Source of the DNA: Ornithinibacillus californiensis
GTDB taxonomy: Bacteria > Bacillota > Bacilli > Bacillales > Amphibacillaceae
Length of the DNA stretch: 64,000 nt
Reading direction: 5' to 3'
Assembly (NCBI RefSeq): GCF_001038485.1
Contig: NZ_LDUE01000050.1
Coordinates: 62,001-126,000 of the forward strand
This document shows, piece by piece, positions 26,395-37,763 of this stretch; within the stretch, counting starts at the first letter, position 1; every line of letters starts with the position of its first letter. Position numbers and translations under genes: made by a program. The notes under the pieces were generated by a model, which saw only the letters and a program-made list of their open reading frames with translations, ran no database searches and had not been told where the DNA came from.

Positions 26395-26433
26395 ACAAAA
26401 AGAGCTCCATCCCACAAGTAGGATGGAGCTCTT
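26395..26433 (-). terminator. Terminator after citZ-icd
   Basis: AGAGCTCCATCC (26401-26412) pairs with GGATGGAGCTCT (26421-26432). Five T follow in minus-strand sense. It isolates citZ-icd from the ABC-F unit. Confidence 0.9.
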
Positions 26434-26456
26434 AAATAACTATTACAAGGACTAAA

Positions 26457-27728
26457 TTAATCCATATTCTTAATTAATTCTGTAGCAAACTCAGAACATT
26501 TAACTTCTGTAGCGCCTTCCATTAAACGAGCAAAGTCATATGTTACTACTTTAGAAGCGATTGTTTTATCCATCGCTTTTGTAACTAAATCAGCTGCTTC
26601 TCTCCATCCAAGGTGTTCAAGCATCAACACACCAGATAGAACAACAGATGAAGGGTTAACTTTATCTAATCCAGCATATTTTGGAGCAGTACCATGAGTT
26701 GCTTCAAAAATAGCATGACCAGTGTTATAGTTAATGTTTGCTCCAGGAGCAATACCAATTCCACCAACTTGTGCAGCTAGTGCATCAGAAATGTAGTCTC
26801 CATTTAAGTTCATAGTAGCAACTACATCAAACTCTTTTGGACGAGTAAGAATTTGTTGTAAGAAGATGTCAGCAATAGCATCTTTAACGATGATTTTACC
26901 AGCTGCAACTGCTTCATCTTGTGCTTTATTTGCTGCATCTTTACCTTGTTCTTCAACGATGCGATCATACTGAGACCAAGTAAATACTTTATCACCAAAC
27001 TCTTGCTCAGCAACTTCATAACCCCAGCCTTTAAAAGCACCTTCTGTAAATTTCATGATGTTCCCTTTATGAACTAGAGTTACACTCTTACGTCCTTCTG
27101 TAAGTGCATATTCAATAGCTGCACGTACTAGACGCTTTGTACCTTCTTCGGATACAGGTTTAATACCGATACCAGACGTTTCAGGGAAGCGAATCTTATG
27201 TACTCCCATTTCAGTTTTAAGGAATTCGATTACTTTCTTCACTTCGTCAGAACCCTTTTGCCATTCAATACCCGCATAAATATCTTCTGTATTTTCGCGG
27301 AATATTACCATATCTACATCTTCAGGACGTTTTACCGGAGATGGTACTCCTTCAAAGTAACGTACAGGACGTAGGCAAGTAAATAAATCTAGTTCTTGGC
27401 GTAGTGCTACGTTTAGAGAACGGATTCCTCCACCGATTGGTGTTGTAAGAGGACCTTTAATAGCAATTTTATATTCATCAATTTTATCTAGCGTTTCTTG
27501 AGGTAACCATTCACCAGTTTGATCAAAAGCTTTTTGACCAGCAAGAACTTCTAACCATTCGATTTTTTTCGTACCGTTATAAGCCTTTTCAACTGCTGCT
27601 TCTAGTACACGACTTGCTGCCGCCCAGATATCAGGACCAGTTCCATCACCTTCAATAAATGGGATCACTGGAGTGTTCGGTACATTCAATTTACCATTTT
27701 CAACTACAATTTTTTCACCTTGTGTCAT
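26457..27728 (-). CDS. icd: NADP-dependent isocitrate dehydrogenase
   Basis: Converts isocitrate to 2-oxoglutarate and CO2 with NADP in the TCA cycle. The 423-residue protein has [11 protein letters not shown] near 25-35, the substrate-binding [24 protein letters not shown] region (phospho-regulatory Ser in SLNVALR near 104), and [17 protein letters not shown] with Mg-binding Asp near 310. NADP preference fits the retained [11 protein letters not shown] block. It lies 92 bases after citZ as in B. subtilis, but the mdh gene that should follow is absent. It is probably cotranscribed with citZ under CcpC control. Confidence 0.97.
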   Translation of the reverse strand: MTQGEKIVVENGKLNVPNTPVIPFIEGDGTGPDIWAAASRVLEAAVEKAYNGTKKIEWLEVLAGQKAFDQTGEWLPQETLDKIDEYKIAIKGPLTTPIGGGIRSLNVALRQELDLFTCLRPVRYFEGVPSPVKRPEDVDMVIFRENTEDIYAGIEWQKGSDEVKKVIEFLKTEMGVHKIRFPETSGIGIKPVSEEGTKRLVRAAIEYALTEGRKSVTLVHKGNIMKFTEGAFKGWGYEVAEQEFGDKVFTWSQYDRIVEEQGKDAANKAQDEAVAAGKIIVKDAIADIFLQQILTRPKEFDVVATMNLNGDYISDALAAQVGGIGIAPGANINYNTGHAIFEATHGTAPKYAGLDKVNPSSVVLSGVLMLEHLGWREAADLVTKAMDKTIASKVVTYDFARLMEGATEVKCSEFATELIKNMD

Positions 27729-27820
27729 AAGAAATTCCTCCTAGTTTTCTAGTAGCTTATCGTAATAATAGCCGGAGTAACCGGCTATTAGAACTAACAT
27801 TAATTGTTTAATAATCTCTT

Positions 27821-28936
27821 CTAGCGATTTTCAATTGATACATATGCCTGCGTATTTGGTCCAACATATTCAGCACGCGGACGGATTAAACGATTATTAG
27901 AATATTGCTCTAAAATGTGCGCAATCCAACCTGATACACGGCTCATAGCAAAAATTGGAGTAAATAGATCATGATCAATTCCTAAGCTATGATATACAGA
28001 GGCAGAATAGAAATCCACGTTTGCTGGTAGCCCTTTTTCTTGTTTAATATAATCTTCTATTTGAACTGACATGTTGTACCATTTTTCTTGACCAGTTAAG
28101 GCAGTTAACTCTTTAGACATCTTCTTCAGATGTTTTGCTCTTGGGTCTCCACTACGATATACACGATGTCCCATACCCATAATTTTTTCTTTGTTAGCTA
28201 GTTTTTCCTTTACAAATGGAAGAGCATTTTCTTCTGATCCGATTTCAGACAACATCTTCATTACAGCTTCATTTGCTCCACCATGTAGAGGTCCTTTTAG
28301 AGCTCCGATTGCAGCAGTAATACCAGAATAAATATCGGATAATGTTGCAACACAAACTCTAGCAGTGAAAGTAGATGCATTTAATTCATGATCGGCATGT
28401 AAAACTAACGCCTTGTTTATAGCTTCCACTTCAATATCATTTGGCTTTTCACCATTTAACATATATAAAAAGTTTTCCGCATAACTTACATCTTTTAATG
28501 GTTTAACAGGTTCTAGCCCTTGTCTAATACGAGAAAATGCTGCAACAATTGTAGCAATTCTAGCTTGTAGACGAATTGCTTTACGTCTGTTCGCCTGTTC
28601 TTCCATTACATCTGACTCGTCATCATACAAACCTAATAGAGAAATTGAAGTTCTTAATACTGCCATCGGATGTACTTTAGATACATCAAAAGAACGTAAT
28701 TGTTCAATTACCGCTTCAGGAACTTCCATATTATTAGCAAGTTCTTGTTTAAAGGTTTCTAATTCAGCTGTTGTTGGTAATTTAAGATTCCATAGTAAAT
28801 AAACTACTTCTTCGAAACTTGAATTCTCTGCTAAATCATCAATTCTATAACCTACATAAGTTAGTTGGTCATCAATGATAGAACTAATTGATGATTGTGT
28901 TGCTACTACCCCTTCAAGACCCTTCGTTGCTGTCAT
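27821..28936 (-). CDS. citZ: Citrate synthase (CitZ)
   Basis: Condenses oxaloacetate and acetyl-CoA to citrate, the entry step of the TCA cycle. The 371-residue type II (dimeric) enzyme shows catalytic His in LVLHADHELNAST near 180, His in GPLHGGANE near 217, MGMGHRVYRSGDPRA near 256 and catalytic Asp in NVDFYSASVYHSLG near 310. Start ATG has AAGGAGAGGG upstream. It is first of citZ-icd. Upstream lie a CcpC-type dyad over the -10 region and a cre-like site, matching catabolite and citrate control known for B. subtilis citZ. Confidence 0.97.
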   Translation of the reverse strand: MTATKGLEGVVATQSSISSIIDDQLTYVGYRIDDLAENSSFEEVVYLLWNLKLPTTAELETFKQELANNMEVPEAVIEQLRSFDVSKVHPMAVLRTSISLLGLYDDESDVMEEQANRRKAIRLQARIATIVAAFSRIRQGLEPVKPLKDVSYAENFLYMLNGEKPNDIEVEAINKALVLHADHELNASTFTARVCVATLSDIYSGITAAIGALKGPLHGGANEAVMKMLSEIGSEENALPFVKEKLANKEKIMGMGHRVYRSGDPRAKHLKKMSKELTALTGQEKWYNMSVQIEDYIKQEKGLPANVDFYSASVYHSLGIDHDLFTPIFAMSRVSGWIAHILEQYSNNRLIRPRAEYVGPNTQAYVSIENR

Positions 28937-28984
28937 AGATAAAACCCTCTCCTTTTTCTATATTGTTCTAACATTAAGCTTATT

Positions 28985-28999
28985 ATAATGTTAAATTAT
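28985..28999 (-). promoter_or_regulatory. CcpC box over the citZ promoter
   Basis: ATAATGTTAAATTAT fits the CcpC dyad ATAA-N7-TTAT exactly. In minus-strand sense it runs into the -10 TATAAT, about 50 bases before the citZ start. CcpC represses citZ when citrate is low in B. subtilis. The match is seen; binding is inferred. Confidence 0.65.
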
Positions 29000-29077
29000 T
29001 TCGACAATTCCCTAGTAATTTAATCGGATATTGTCATCCCCAAAATTAATTATAAAGTATTTTGCCATTAATGTGAA

Positions 29078-29092
29078 ATGAAACCGTTTAAA
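29078..29092. promoter_or_regulatory. cre-like (CcpA) site upstream of citZ
   Basis: ATGAAACCGTTTAAA fits the loose cre pattern WTGNAANCGNWNNCW with one mismatch. It lies ~150 bases before citZ and ~160 before ytvI, so it could act on either divergent unit. The rest of 28937-29254 holds only promoters and no further gene. Confidence 0.4.
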
Positions 29093-29254
29093 TATCTGAA
29101 ATAATCTTCCATAAAACTTGTTGCAAGTTTCTTTGGTGTTAACTGAAACAAGCCGTTTACTAACCTCAAGCTATTTTAACCGCAACTATTAATATTCCAT
29201 CATTTACTAACATATAGTGATTTTATAGAGATGCTAATAAATGGGGTCGTTAAA

Positions 29255-30361
29255 GTGTACAAGCAGTTGTTTGATCCAATGATTAGAGGACTTTTTCTTT
29301 GTATTATTACAGTCTTAGTTCTTATTTTCTTAAAATTTACCATTGGGTATATGTATCCATTTTTGATAGCTTTTATGTTGGCTGCTTTAATTAATCCTTC
29401 TGTCACGTACCTAGAAAACCAATGGAAGATCCCCAGGAGCCTTGCTACATTAACTGTGATTACTTCCATCTTTATATTACTGATCGGTTTGTTATTTCTA
29501 CTCGTAAATGAAATTATCCGTGGAACAACCTATCTGATGGAAAAGTTCCCTAATTATTTCCACTCATTTATGCAGTTGATGGAAGAAATTATCAATCAAC
29601 ATATTCTTCCGCTCTATCAGTCTATTTTATCCTATTTCCGATCACTAGATTCTTCACATCAAACTACCATCCAAGAAAACGTAACGGAGTTTCTTGAAAA
29701 CATTGCAAATACAGGGACAAATATGATTCAATCGCTTATCATGCAACTACCTGAATTCGTTGGAATCTTTCCAAATTCCTTAACGATTACTATTTTTATT
29801 TTATTAGCCACGTTCATGATGGTAAATGACTGGCACAATATAACTAAAAAGCTAAAAGAATTACTTCCAAATAACATGCTTACCTTTATTTCCGATTTGC
29901 ATACTGGAATAAAAAAGGCTTTTTCAGGTTATTTACGAGCTCAGCTTATCTTGATCATTATATCTGCAGTCATTATTTTTATTGGGCTAGCAATAATTGG
30001 AGTAGAGCACGCTCTAACTATTGCAGGAATTGCAGCACTCGTTGATTTACTTCCTGTTATTGGAACAGGTATTATTTTTGTTCCATGGATTCTCTATACA
30101 TTCTTAACTGGAGATTATTCCATGACGATTGGACTAAGTATTTTGTATATGACCGTAATCATAGTCCGTCAAATGATTGAACCAAAAATAATTTCAGCTA
30201 GTATTGGAATTAATCCATTAGTTAGTTTAATCATCTTATTTGTAACCATCCAATTATGGGGAATCGCTGGTGTCTTGTTAGCGCCAATTATCTTAATCTC
30301 TATCTATGTAATCTTCCAGTCCGGAATATTTATGAAAATGATCCAATTTGTCAAAGGATAA
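29255..30361 (+). CDS. ytvI: AI-2E family transporter YtvI (sporulation membrane protein)
   Basis: An integral membrane protein of ~368 residues with about eight hydrophobic segments, in the AI-2E/PerM family. B. subtilis YtvI is the matching protein and lies in the same citZ-ytvI-fxsA-pyk order; it is annotated as a sporulation membrane protein. Visible hallmarks are the N-terminal pair of segments, a soluble stretch with amphipathic helices (about 85-150) and the family block DLLPVIGTGIIFVPW near 270. GTG 29255 is chosen as start because GGGGT sits seven bases upstream; ATG 29231 is an alternative. It is divergent from citZ and converges on fxsA. Transported molecule unknown. Confidence 0.82.
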   Translation: MYKQLFDPMIRGLFLCIITVLVLIFLKFTIGYMYPFLIAFMLAALINPSVTYLENQWKIPRSLATLTVITSIFILLIGLLFLLVNEIIRGTTYLMEKFPNYFHSFMQLMEEIINQHILPLYQSILSYFRSLDSSHQTTIQENVTEFLENIANTGTNMIQSLIMQLPEFVGIFPNSLTITIFILLATFMMVNDWHNITKKLKELLPNNMLTFISDLHTGIKKAFSGYLRAQLILIIISAVIIFIGLAIIGVEHALTIAGIAALVDLLPVIGTGIIFVPWILYTFLTGDYSMTIGLSILYMTVIIVRQMIEPKIISASIGINPLVSLIILFVTIQLWGIAGVLLAPIILISIYVIFQSGIFMKMIQFVKG

Positions 30362-30754
30362 TTACCATTTCCTGCGAATAACAATGGTATTGTTGTCCAA
30401 TAACTTTTTCAATAAGCTAGTCAAAATTCCTTTAACAAACTTTCTCGACTGTGGTAGAACGAGGATAAACCCAGTTACATCCGTAATAAAACCAGGAGCA
30501 AATAAGAACACACCACCAATTAATATACAAATTCCATCTAGTATTTCTTGAGTTGGAACTTGGCCATGGTGCATAGATTGTTGAGCACGGTTCCAAGTTT
30601 CAACACCTTCTCTTTTGGCTAGGGTCACCCCAATAAAACCAGTTAGTACAATAATGGCAACAACCCACCAAGGTCCGATAAGACTCCCCGCCCATACAAA
30701 TAAGCCAATTTCAGCAGCGGATAAAATAAGAAAAGCTAATAGTAACCATCTCAT
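30362..30754 (-). CDS. fxsA: FxsA family membrane protein
   Basis: A 130-residue inner-membrane protein with three or four hydrophobic segments; E. coli FxsA modulates phage T7 exclusion by F plasmids, but the normal role is unknown. Hallmarks are the N-terminal E-containing segment AAEIGLFVWAGSLIGPWW and the block LIGGVFLFAPGFITDVTGF near 77-95. ATG 30754 is preferred to TTG 30760, with GGGAGGA six bases upstream. It ends on the base next to the convergent ytvI stop, leaving no terminator between them. The B. subtilis counterpart (ytzA/fxsA) sits beside pyk too. Confidence 0.87.
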   Translation of the reverse strand: MRWLLLAFLILSAAEIGLFVWAGSLIGPWWVVAIIVLTGFIGVTLAKREGVETWNRAQQSMHHGQVPTQEILDGICILIGGVFLFAPGFITDVTGFILVLPQSRKFVKGILTSLLKKLLDNNTIVIRRKW

Positions 30755-30785
30755 ATACAATCCTCCCTGTTAAAATGATAGGAAA

Positions 30786-30812
30786 AAAGAAGGGACACGA
30801 ATCCCTCCTTTA
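30786..30812 (-). terminator. Terminator after pyk
   Basis: In RNA sense AAGGAGGGA pairs with TCCCTTCTT (one G-T pair) around a six-base loop, followed by TTTT. It directly follows the pyk stop. Confidence 0.75.
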
Positions 30813-30818
30813 ACTTTT

Positions 30819-32579
30819 TTAAAGCACTCCTGCATGGCCTCTATAGATATCACCTTTAGTACCATCTATTGTAATATCTTCGCCATCATGGATCTGTTCA
30901 AATGCGTTATCCACACCAACGATTACTGGTATGCCTAAGCTTAACCCAACGACAGCCGCGTGAGATGTAAGTCCACCTTCAAGGGTGACAATACCTGATG
31001 CCTTTTCAATGGCAGGCATCATATCACGATCGGTACCGTACGTTACGATAATATCACCATGGTTTACTTTATTGAGTGCTTCTTCTGAATTTTTCACAAT
31101 AACCGCTTTTCCGTATGCACTTCTCTTTCCAATTCCTTGTCCTCTTGCAATCACATCACCGATAATGTGTATTTTCATTAAGTTAGTTGTCCCTGCTTCA
31201 CCAACTGGTACACCTGCTGTAATTACTACTCGGTCACCATGATTCAAAAGATTTGCCTGAAGGCCAAGGTCAATTGCTACATCTAGCATTTCATCAGTAG
31301 AGCTTGCTTTAGCGCCAGTAATAGCATGTACACCCCAAACTAAAGAAAGTTGGCGATTGATACGCTCATTGTATGTTACCGCGATGATTGGAGCCTTTGG
31401 TCTATATTTAGATATCATCCGCGCAGTATGTCCACTCTCTGTCGGTGTAATAATTGCATTAGCAGTTAAATTCATAGCAGTGTGCGTAACAGATTGACTT
31501 ATTGCATCGGTAATTGTCATATCTACTGATTCACTACGATTTTTTAGTATAGATTGATGATCTAGAGCCGTTTCTGTTTTTACTGCAATATTATTCATAG
31601 TCTTCACTGATTCCACAGGATAACTTCCTGCAGCTGTTTCTCCGGATAGCATGATTGCATCTGTGCCATCAAAAATCGCATTCGCTACATCAGATGCCTC
31701 TGCTCTTGTAGGTCGTGGATTTCTTTGCATGGAATCCAGCATTTGGGTTGCAGTAATAACAGGTTTACCAGCTGTGTTACATTTACGAATTAATTGTTTT
31801 TGAACAAGTGGAACATCTTCTGCAGGGATTTCAACACCTAAGTCTCCACGTGCAACCATTAGCCCATCACTTACTTCAAGAATACTATCAATATTATCTA
31901 CACCCTCCTGATTTTCAATCTTTGGAATGATGTGTATATGATTTGCATTATGATTCTCTAATAGTTCTCTAATTTCCAATATATCAGATGGTCTACGAAC
32001 GAAAGATGCAGCGATGAAATCAATACCTTGTTCTATACCAAATTCGATATCTTTTGCATCTTTATCAGTAATACCCGGTAAGTTAACTGCTACGTTAGGA
32101 ACGTTAACTCCCTTTTTATTCTTTATTAGACCAGAGTTTAGAGCTACAGTTTTCAATTCTTTCTTTTCTTGATCAATATCAATTACCTCTAATTCAATAA
32201 GTCCATCGTCTAATAGGATTTTAGATCCAACATGGACATCATCGATTAAGCCTGGATATGTAATAGAAAAGCGTTCTGCAGTTCCTTCTACCTCATTCAT
32301 CGAAATATATACCGTATTCCCTTGAATAAGATCTGCTTGTCCTTCTTTGAAATTACCTGTTCGTATTTCTGGTCCTTTTGTATCTAGTAATATTGCTACC
32401 GTTTTCCCTGTTTTTTCTGCAGCTTCTCGAATATTTTTAATTCGTGCGCCATGTTCCTCAAAATCCCCATGGGAAAAGTTTAAGCGAGCTACATTCATTC
32501 CAGCCTCAATTAAATCGATTAATGTTTCTACGGATTCAGATGCTGGTCCGATTGTACATACAATTTTTGTTCTTCTCAT
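30819..32579 (-). CDS. pyk: Pyruvate kinase with C-terminal PEP-utiliser-like domain
   Basis: Transfers phosphate from PEP to ADP, the final glycolytic step. The core (~1-470) shows [16 protein letters not shown], catalytic Lys in [13 protein letters not shown] near 220, the Mg site Glu in the same block, and [12 protein letters not shown] near 242. The extra C-terminal domain (~475-586) resembles the swivelling phosphohistidine domain of PEP synthase, including [21 protein letters not shown], as in B. subtilis Pyk (585 residues). The histidine in LTSHAA is kept. It is cotranscribed with pfkA, 20 bases upstream. Confidence 0.98.
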   Translation of the reverse strand: MRRTKIVCTIGPASESVETLIDLIEAGMNVARLNFSHGDFEEHGARIKNIREAAEKTGKTVAILLDTKGPEIRTGNFKEGQADLIQGNTVYISMNEVEGTAERFSITYPGLIDDVHVGSKILLDDGLIELEVIDIDQEKKELKTVALNSGLIKNKKGVNVPNVAVNLPGITDKDAKDIEFGIEQGIDFIAASFVRRPSDILEIRELLENHNANHIHIIPKIENQEGVDNIDSILEVSDGLMVARGDLGVEIPAEDVPLVQKQLIRKCNTAGKPVITATQMLDSMQRNPRPTRAEASDVANAIFDGTDAIMLSGETAAGSYPVESVKTMNNIAVKTETALDHQSILKNRSESVDMTITDAISQSVTHTAMNLTANAIITPTESGHTARMISKYRPKAPIIAVTYNERINRQLSLVWGVHAITGAKASSTDEMLDVAIDLGLQANLLNHGDRVVITAGVPVGEAGTTNLMKIHIIGDVIARGQGIGKRSAYGKAVIVKNSEEALNKVNHGDIIVTYGTDRDMMPAIEKASGIVTLEGGLTSHAAVVGLSLGIPVIVGVDNAFEQIHDGEDITIDGTKGDIYRGHAGVL

Positions 32580-32599
32580 TATAAAAAGCCTCCTATAAA

Positions 32600-33559
<960 letters not shown>

Positions 33560-33817
33560 TTAGTTTCACCTCTAAAATATAATATTTCCTCTTTTAGTAT
33601 GTACTTGATGAATTGATTTACTACAATTATGCTAGTCTCTAACATGAAGTTTAAACTAGATAATATGTTTGCCTCCATTTACAAGATAAGGCTAAAATCC
33701 TAAAATATCAATCAAAAACATCGATATTTGGAAGTAATTTATAATATGTCTTACTTAATCAATTCTTTTGGTTAATAAGTAAAACACTTTAAAAATAGGT
33801 TATACTATTTCTCAATA
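33560..33817. other. Intergenic region upstream of pfkA
   Basis: About 260 bases of AT-rich DNA with no supported gene. In minus-strand sense a weak promoter (TTAAAC, 17 bases, CATAAT, ~33651-33623) could serve pfkA-pyk. A short inverted repeat AATATC/GATATT is present. No cre or CggR-like operator was recognised. Confidence 0.4.
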
Positions 33818-33860
33818 AAAAAAAGCGTCTCAAGGTGGGGAAATAACCCCAACTTGAGAC
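33818..33860 (-). terminator. Terminator after accDA
   Basis: GTCTCAAGGTGGGG (33827-33840) pairs with CCCCAACTTGAGAC (33847-33860) over ~14 bp. A run of about nine T follows in minus-strand sense. It is one of the strongest terminators in the window. Confidence 0.93.
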
Positions 33861-33868
33861 ATCCTTTT

Positions 33869-34825
33869 CTAATGTTCCTTGTAATCTCCAATTTGTTTAT
33901 ATTTTTCCCATCTTTTCTCTAATAATTCATCTACTGACAATTTGTTAAGTTCAACAAGAGATTTTTCAATCACTTTGTCAATGTTTTCTGCTTGTTGTTT
34001 AATATTTCGATGTGCTCCACCTTTAGGTTCAGCGATGATTTCATCAATTATACCTAATTCAAATAAATCAGGAGCTGTAATCTTCATCGATTCTGCAGCC
34101 TTTTGGGCAAGTCCTGAATCCTTCCATAATAATGCAGCTGCACCTTCTGGAGAGATTACAGAATAAGTAGAGTTCTCGAGCATAAAAATAAGATCACCAA
34201 CACCTAAAGCTAATGCTCCACCACTACCGCCTTCCCCAATTACAATACAAACAATTGGTACCTTAAGACCTGCCATTTCCATTAAATTTCTAGCAATAGC
34301 TTCACTCTGACCTCGTTCTTCAGACTCCTTACCAGGGTCTGCTCCCTTTGTATCGATAAAACAAATGATAGGGCGATTAAATTTATCAGCCTGTTTCATA
34401 TGTCGTAATGCCTTTCTATACCCTTCAGGATGTGGCATTCCAAAGTTCCGTCTAATATTTTCCTTCGTATTTTTACCACGTTGGTGTCCAATAACGGTTA
34501 CAGGAACACCCTTATAGTAGGCTATTCCGGAGACAATTGCTTCATCATCCCCAAAGTTACGATCACCATGGAATTCAAGAAAATCTGTGAATAGTTCAGC
34601 AATATAATCTAATGTTGTTGGTCTTTCCTGATGTCTAGCCATTTGGACACGTTGCCAAGGCTTAAGGTTTCCATATATATCATCTTCTAAATCTGCTAAG
34701 CGTTTTTCCAAGGTAGTAATTTCTTCTGATAAATCAATATCACTTTCCCCAGTAAACTTCTTTAGCTCTGCAATTTTTTCCTTTAAATTAACAATTGGCT
34801 TCTCAAATTCTAGTATTTGCTTCAT
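33869..34825 (-). CDS. accA: Acetyl-CoA carboxylase carboxyltransferase subunit alpha
   Basis: With AccD forms the carboxyltransferase that moves CO2 from carboxybiotin to acetyl-CoA, giving malonyl-CoA for fatty acid synthesis. The 318-residue sequence has the crotonase-fold blocks [27 protein letters not shown] ([11 protein letters not shown] near 148-158), [18 protein letters not shown] near 182 and [10 protein letters not shown] near 217. It starts four bases inside the accD reading frame (ATGA overlap), implying coupled synthesis. Operon accD-accA ends at a strong terminator. Confidence 0.98.
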   Translation of the reverse strand: MKQILEFEKPIVNLKEKIAELKKFTGESDIDLSEEITTLEKRLADLEDDIYGNLKPWQRVQMARHQERPTTLDYIAELFTDFLEFHGDRNFGDDEAIVSGIAYYKGVPVTVIGHQRGKNTKENIRRNFGMPHPEGYRKALRHMKQADKFNRPIICFIDTKGADPGKESEERGQSEAIARNLMEMAGLKVPIVCIVIGEGGSGGALALGVGDLIFMLENSTYSVISPEGAAALLWKDSGLAQKAAESMKITAPDLFELGIIDEIIAEPKGGAHRNIKQQAENIDKVIEKSLVELNKLSVDELLEKRWEKYKQIGDYKEH

Positions 34826-35682
34826 TCAGGATTCCCACCCTTCTGATGCATCTTCAGTAGTGTTCCTAAAACATTCTTTAGATCATGACGATGGATAACT
34901 TGATCTAATTGCCCATGCTTAAACAAGAATTCTGCTGTTTGAAAATCATCAGGTAGTTTTTCACGTGTAGTTTGTTCAATGATACGTCTACCCGCGAAAC
35001 CAATTAATGCACCTGGTTCTGCAAAATTGTAATCCCCAAGTGAAGCAAAGCTAGCAGAAACTCCACCAGTCGTAGGATGTGTCATTACCGAAATCATTAA
35101 ACCACCGGCATCAGAAAATCTTTTAATAGCCACTGATGTTTTAGACATCTGCATTAGACTAAGAACCCCTTCTTGCATTCTAGCACCACCAGATGCCGTA
35201 AAAATAATGAAAGGTAACGATTCCTTTCTAGCATTCTCAACCGCTCTAGCAATCTTTTCACCCATAACAGAACCCATACTTCCCATACGAAATCTAGAAT
35301 CCATTACGGCAAATGCAGTTTCTTGTCCATTTAAAAAACCTTTACCAGATACTACTCCTTCATTTAATCCTGTTTTCTTACGGTCATTCTCCATTTTTTC
35401 TTCATATCCAGGAAAATCAAGTGGATTGGATGTAATCATTCCTTTATCCCACTCTACAAATGTATCCTTATCAAATAAACTATCAATTCGTTCCCAAGCA
35501 TTTAACTGATGGTGATGTCCACAGTTAGGACAAACATTTAAATTGTTATTCATTTCCTTACGGTAGAAAATTTTATAACAATTATCACATTTTTTCATTA
35601 ACCCCTCAGGAATATCTACTTTGGATTGCTCGCTAGGAATAGAAGCATATTTCTTCTTCTTATTAAAAAGGTCTTTGAGCAA
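34822..35682 (-). CDS. accD: Acetyl-CoA carboxylase carboxyltransferase subunit beta
   Basis: Beta subunit of the carboxyltransferase, 286 residues. The N-terminal zinc ribbon has Cys32, Cys35, Cys51 and Cys54 ([13 protein letters not shown]) and the carboxyltransferase fold follows with [12 protein letters not shown] near 160 and [12 protein letters not shown] near 200. Translation probably starts at TTG 35682, seven bases after GGGGG. It overlaps accA by four bases. The 150-base gap before it, downstream of the GntR-type gene, has no clear FapR box, in line with accDA not being FapR-controlled in B. subtilis. Confidence 0.97.
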   Translation of the reverse strand: MLKDLFNKKKKYASIPSEQSKVDIPEGLMKKCDNCYKIFYRKEMNNNLNVCPNCGHHHQLNAWERIDSLFDKDTFVEWDKGMITSNPLDFPGYEEKMENDRKKTGLNEGVVSGKGFLNGQETAFAVMDSRFRMGSMGSVMGEKIARAVENARKESLPFIIFTASGGARMQEGVLSLMQMSKTSVAIKRFSDAGGLMISVMTHPTTGGVSASFASLGDYNFAEPGALIGFAGRRIIEQTTREKLPDDFQTAEFLFKHGQLDQVIHRHDLKNVLGTLLKMHQKGGNPE

Positions 35683-35831
35683 AGTAAGTCCCCCTTATCA
35701 TAAACCCATTCCCAAAGTTAACAGGTATTATTCAGTAATTTTCAGTCCTGATTATATTACTATACAGCAAGTCTACCCAAAAAAGGTGTCGTTAATAGTC
35801 GAAGAAAAAGAAAAATATAAAAAAACTATAA

Positions 35832-36452
35832 TTACATGGAATCGTATGTTTTCTCTTCGATAAATAGACTTTCTAATGCTAGGTAGTTTCTTGTTTTATA
35901 GGATTCAACCAGACTAGTATAAAAGCCTTTCGAATAGCTCTTGGTAAAGCTCTTTGTATATTCATCAATTAAACCCCAAATACGCATCAATAATAGATTA
36001 TCCGTTAATTCTAGTACGTAACTAAAGAAGGAATAATGCTGTTCCTTCAAACTCATAGCATTATTATCTAAAATTTTTTGTAACTCTAATACCTTCTCTT
36101 CGTCTATTTTTAAATATACAAGCTTAGCAGCTTCCTTCTCTAAGAGTGCCTTCACTACTAATAGCTCTTCCTTTGTTGTTTCTTTCAGAATAAATGAGGA
36201 CAATATCTCAACGGTTTGGTATGGTCGATATTTACTCAAAAAAGTCCCTTCACCACGTCTTGTCTCTATTACCCCTATTAATTCCATCGCTCGTAATGCT
36301 TCCCTTATAGAAGATCTCCCCGCATTAAGCTTGTCCGATAATTCTCTTTCAGATGGAAGTTTATCACCTGGCTTCAAATCGTTTGTTTCGATATAATTAC
36401 GAATTTCTTCCAGAACACCTTGATATACTTTTTGTTTTGGTGACATGGACAC
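35832..36452 (-). CDS. GntR/FadR-subfamily transcriptional regulator
   Basis: DNA-binding regulator with an N-terminal GntR winged helix (residues ~5-70: LKPGDKLPSERELSDKLNAGRSSIREALRAME, recognition helix in RSSIREALRAM) and an all-helical C-terminal domain of the FCD type (~85-200). FCD domains usually bind organic acids via an Asp and histidines; histidine ligands are not obvious here, so the effector is uncertain. GTG 36452, nine bases after GGAG, is the preferred start; an ATG at 36479 lies before that site. It directly follows the malic enzyme gene, whose promoter holds a 17-bp FadR-type palindrome, so autoregulation of a malic-enzyme operon is likely. Confidence 0.85.
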   Translation of the reverse strand: MSMSPKQKVYQGVLEEIRNYIETNDLKPGDKLPSERELSDKLNAGRSSIREALRAMELIGVIETRRGEGTFLSKYRPYQTVEILSSFILKETTKEELLVVKALLEKEAAKLVYLKIDEEKVLELQKILDNNAMSLKEQHYSFFSYVLELTDNLLLMRIWGLIDEYTKSFTKSYSKGFYTSLVESYKTRNYLALESLFIEEKTYDSM

Positions 36453-36504
36453 CCATGTTCTCTCCTTTTTTACAACCATTCCCTCAAACCCAAGGGAAGT
36501 AACA

Positions 36505-37731
36505 TTAGATTTTTGCTAATCGACGTGTTTTTTCGGCAATTGCTTCTGGATCAACTTGAATTCGTGCTACACCAGACTCCATTGCTGCTTTAGCAACTTC
36601 AGACGCAACCAATGGTGCAACTCTAGTATCAAAAGGAGCAGGAATAACATAATCTTCTTTTAATTCCTCTTTTGAAATTAACGAGGCGATTGCTTCAGCC
36701 GCTGCAACTTTCATTTTCTCATTAATACGAGTAGCTCGAACATCTAAAGCCCCACGGAATATCCCTGGGAATGCCAGTACATTGTTAACTTGATTTGGAA
36801 AGTCAGAGCGCCCTGTCCCAATTACTTTTGCTCCAGCTGCTTTAGCATCATCAGGTAAAATTTCTGGATCAGGATTAGCCATAGCAAAAATAATGGGATC
36901 TGAGTTCATTTTCCTAACCATCTCCTGCGTTAATGCCCCACCGACAGAAACCCCAATAAATACATCGGCCCCTTCAATCATTTCATCTAGAGATCCTTCT
37001 TTTTTATCAAGGTTTGTAATCTGTGCAATGGAATCTTTAACATCATTCATTCCATACGTACGCCCTTCGAAAATAGCACCTCGAGAATCACACATAATCA
37101 TGTCGCGAACGCCAAAATGGTATAACAGTTTAACGATAGCAATCCCCGCTGCACCAGCACCATTTGCAACTATCTTTATTTCAGAGAAAGATTTCCCGAC
37201 TAATCGTAATGCATTGATTAACCCTGCGACTGTAACAATCGCGGTACCATGCTGATCATCATGGAAAATTGGTATATTTGTTTCCTTCCGTAGTCTTTCT
37301 TCAATAATAAAACAGTTCGGAGCTGCGATATCTTCTAAGTTAACACCACCGAAAGTAGGTTCCATTAACTTAACTGTGCGCACAATTTCATCTACATCAT
37401 GAGTATCCAAACAAATTGGAAAAGAATCCACTCCAGCAAAGCTTTTAAACAATACAGCTTTCCCTTCCATAACAGGCAATGCTGCTTCAGGACCTATATT
37501 TCCTAGACCTAAAACGGCAGAACCGTCACTAACAACAGCAACCATATTACCTTTCATGGTGTAATCATATACAGCTTCTTTCCGGTCATGGATAACCTTA
37601 CATGGCTCAGCAACTCCAGGCGAATAAGCTAGACTTAAATCCTTAGCATTAGTTACAGGAACTTTTGATACTGTTTCCAATTTTCCCTGATTCACTTTAT
37701 GCATATGCAATGCTTCATCTCTTAAATTCAC
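36505..37731 (-). CDS. ytsJ: NADP-dependent malic enzyme (YtsJ type)
   Basis: Oxidative decarboxylation of malate to pyruvate, supplying NADPH. The short bacterial malic enzyme (408 residues) has [13 protein letters not shown] near 34-46, [15 protein letters not shown] near 70, catalytic Lys in MEGKAVLFK near 89, metal site [10 protein letters not shown] near 160-169 and a Rossmann fold [12 protein letters not shown] near 187. The start is GTG 37731, because AAAAGGAGCG lies just upstream; the ATG at 37764 precedes that site. Length then fits B. subtilis YtsJ (410). It is followed after 52 bases by a FadR-type regulator. Confidence 0.93.
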   Translation of the reverse strand: MNLRDEALHMHKVNQGKLETVSKVPVTNAKDLSLAYSPGVAEPCKVIHDRKEAVYDYTMKGNMVAVVSDGSAVLGLGNIGPEAALPVMEGKAVLFKSFAGVDSFPICLDTHDVDEIVRTVKLMEPTFGGVNLEDIAAPNCFIIEERLRKETNIPIFHDDQHGTAIVTVAGLINALRLVGKSFSEIKIVANGAGAAGIAIVKLLYHFGVRDMIMCDSRGAIFEGRTYGMNDVKDSIAQITNLDKKEGSLDEMIEGADVFIGVSVGGALTQEMVRKMNSDPIIFAMANPDPEILPDDAKAAGAKVIGTGRSDFPNQVNNVLAFPGIFRGALDVRATRINEKMKVAAAEAIASLISKEELKEDYVIPAPFDTRVAPLVASEVAKAAMESGVARIQVDPEAIAEKTRRLAKI

Positions 37732-37763
37732 AATATTTTCGCTCCTTTTTGCTGATCCGTTCA

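Noticed and set aside
26058-26456. Possible pseudogene remnant of mdh between icd and the ABC-F gene
   Set aside because: No frame in this stretch resembles malate dehydrogenase; the interval is fully explained by a terminator, promoter, leader peptides and attenuator.
35683-35831. FapR operator upstream of accDA
   Set aside because: No TTAGTACC-type palindrome was found, and accDA is not a FapR target in B. subtilis.
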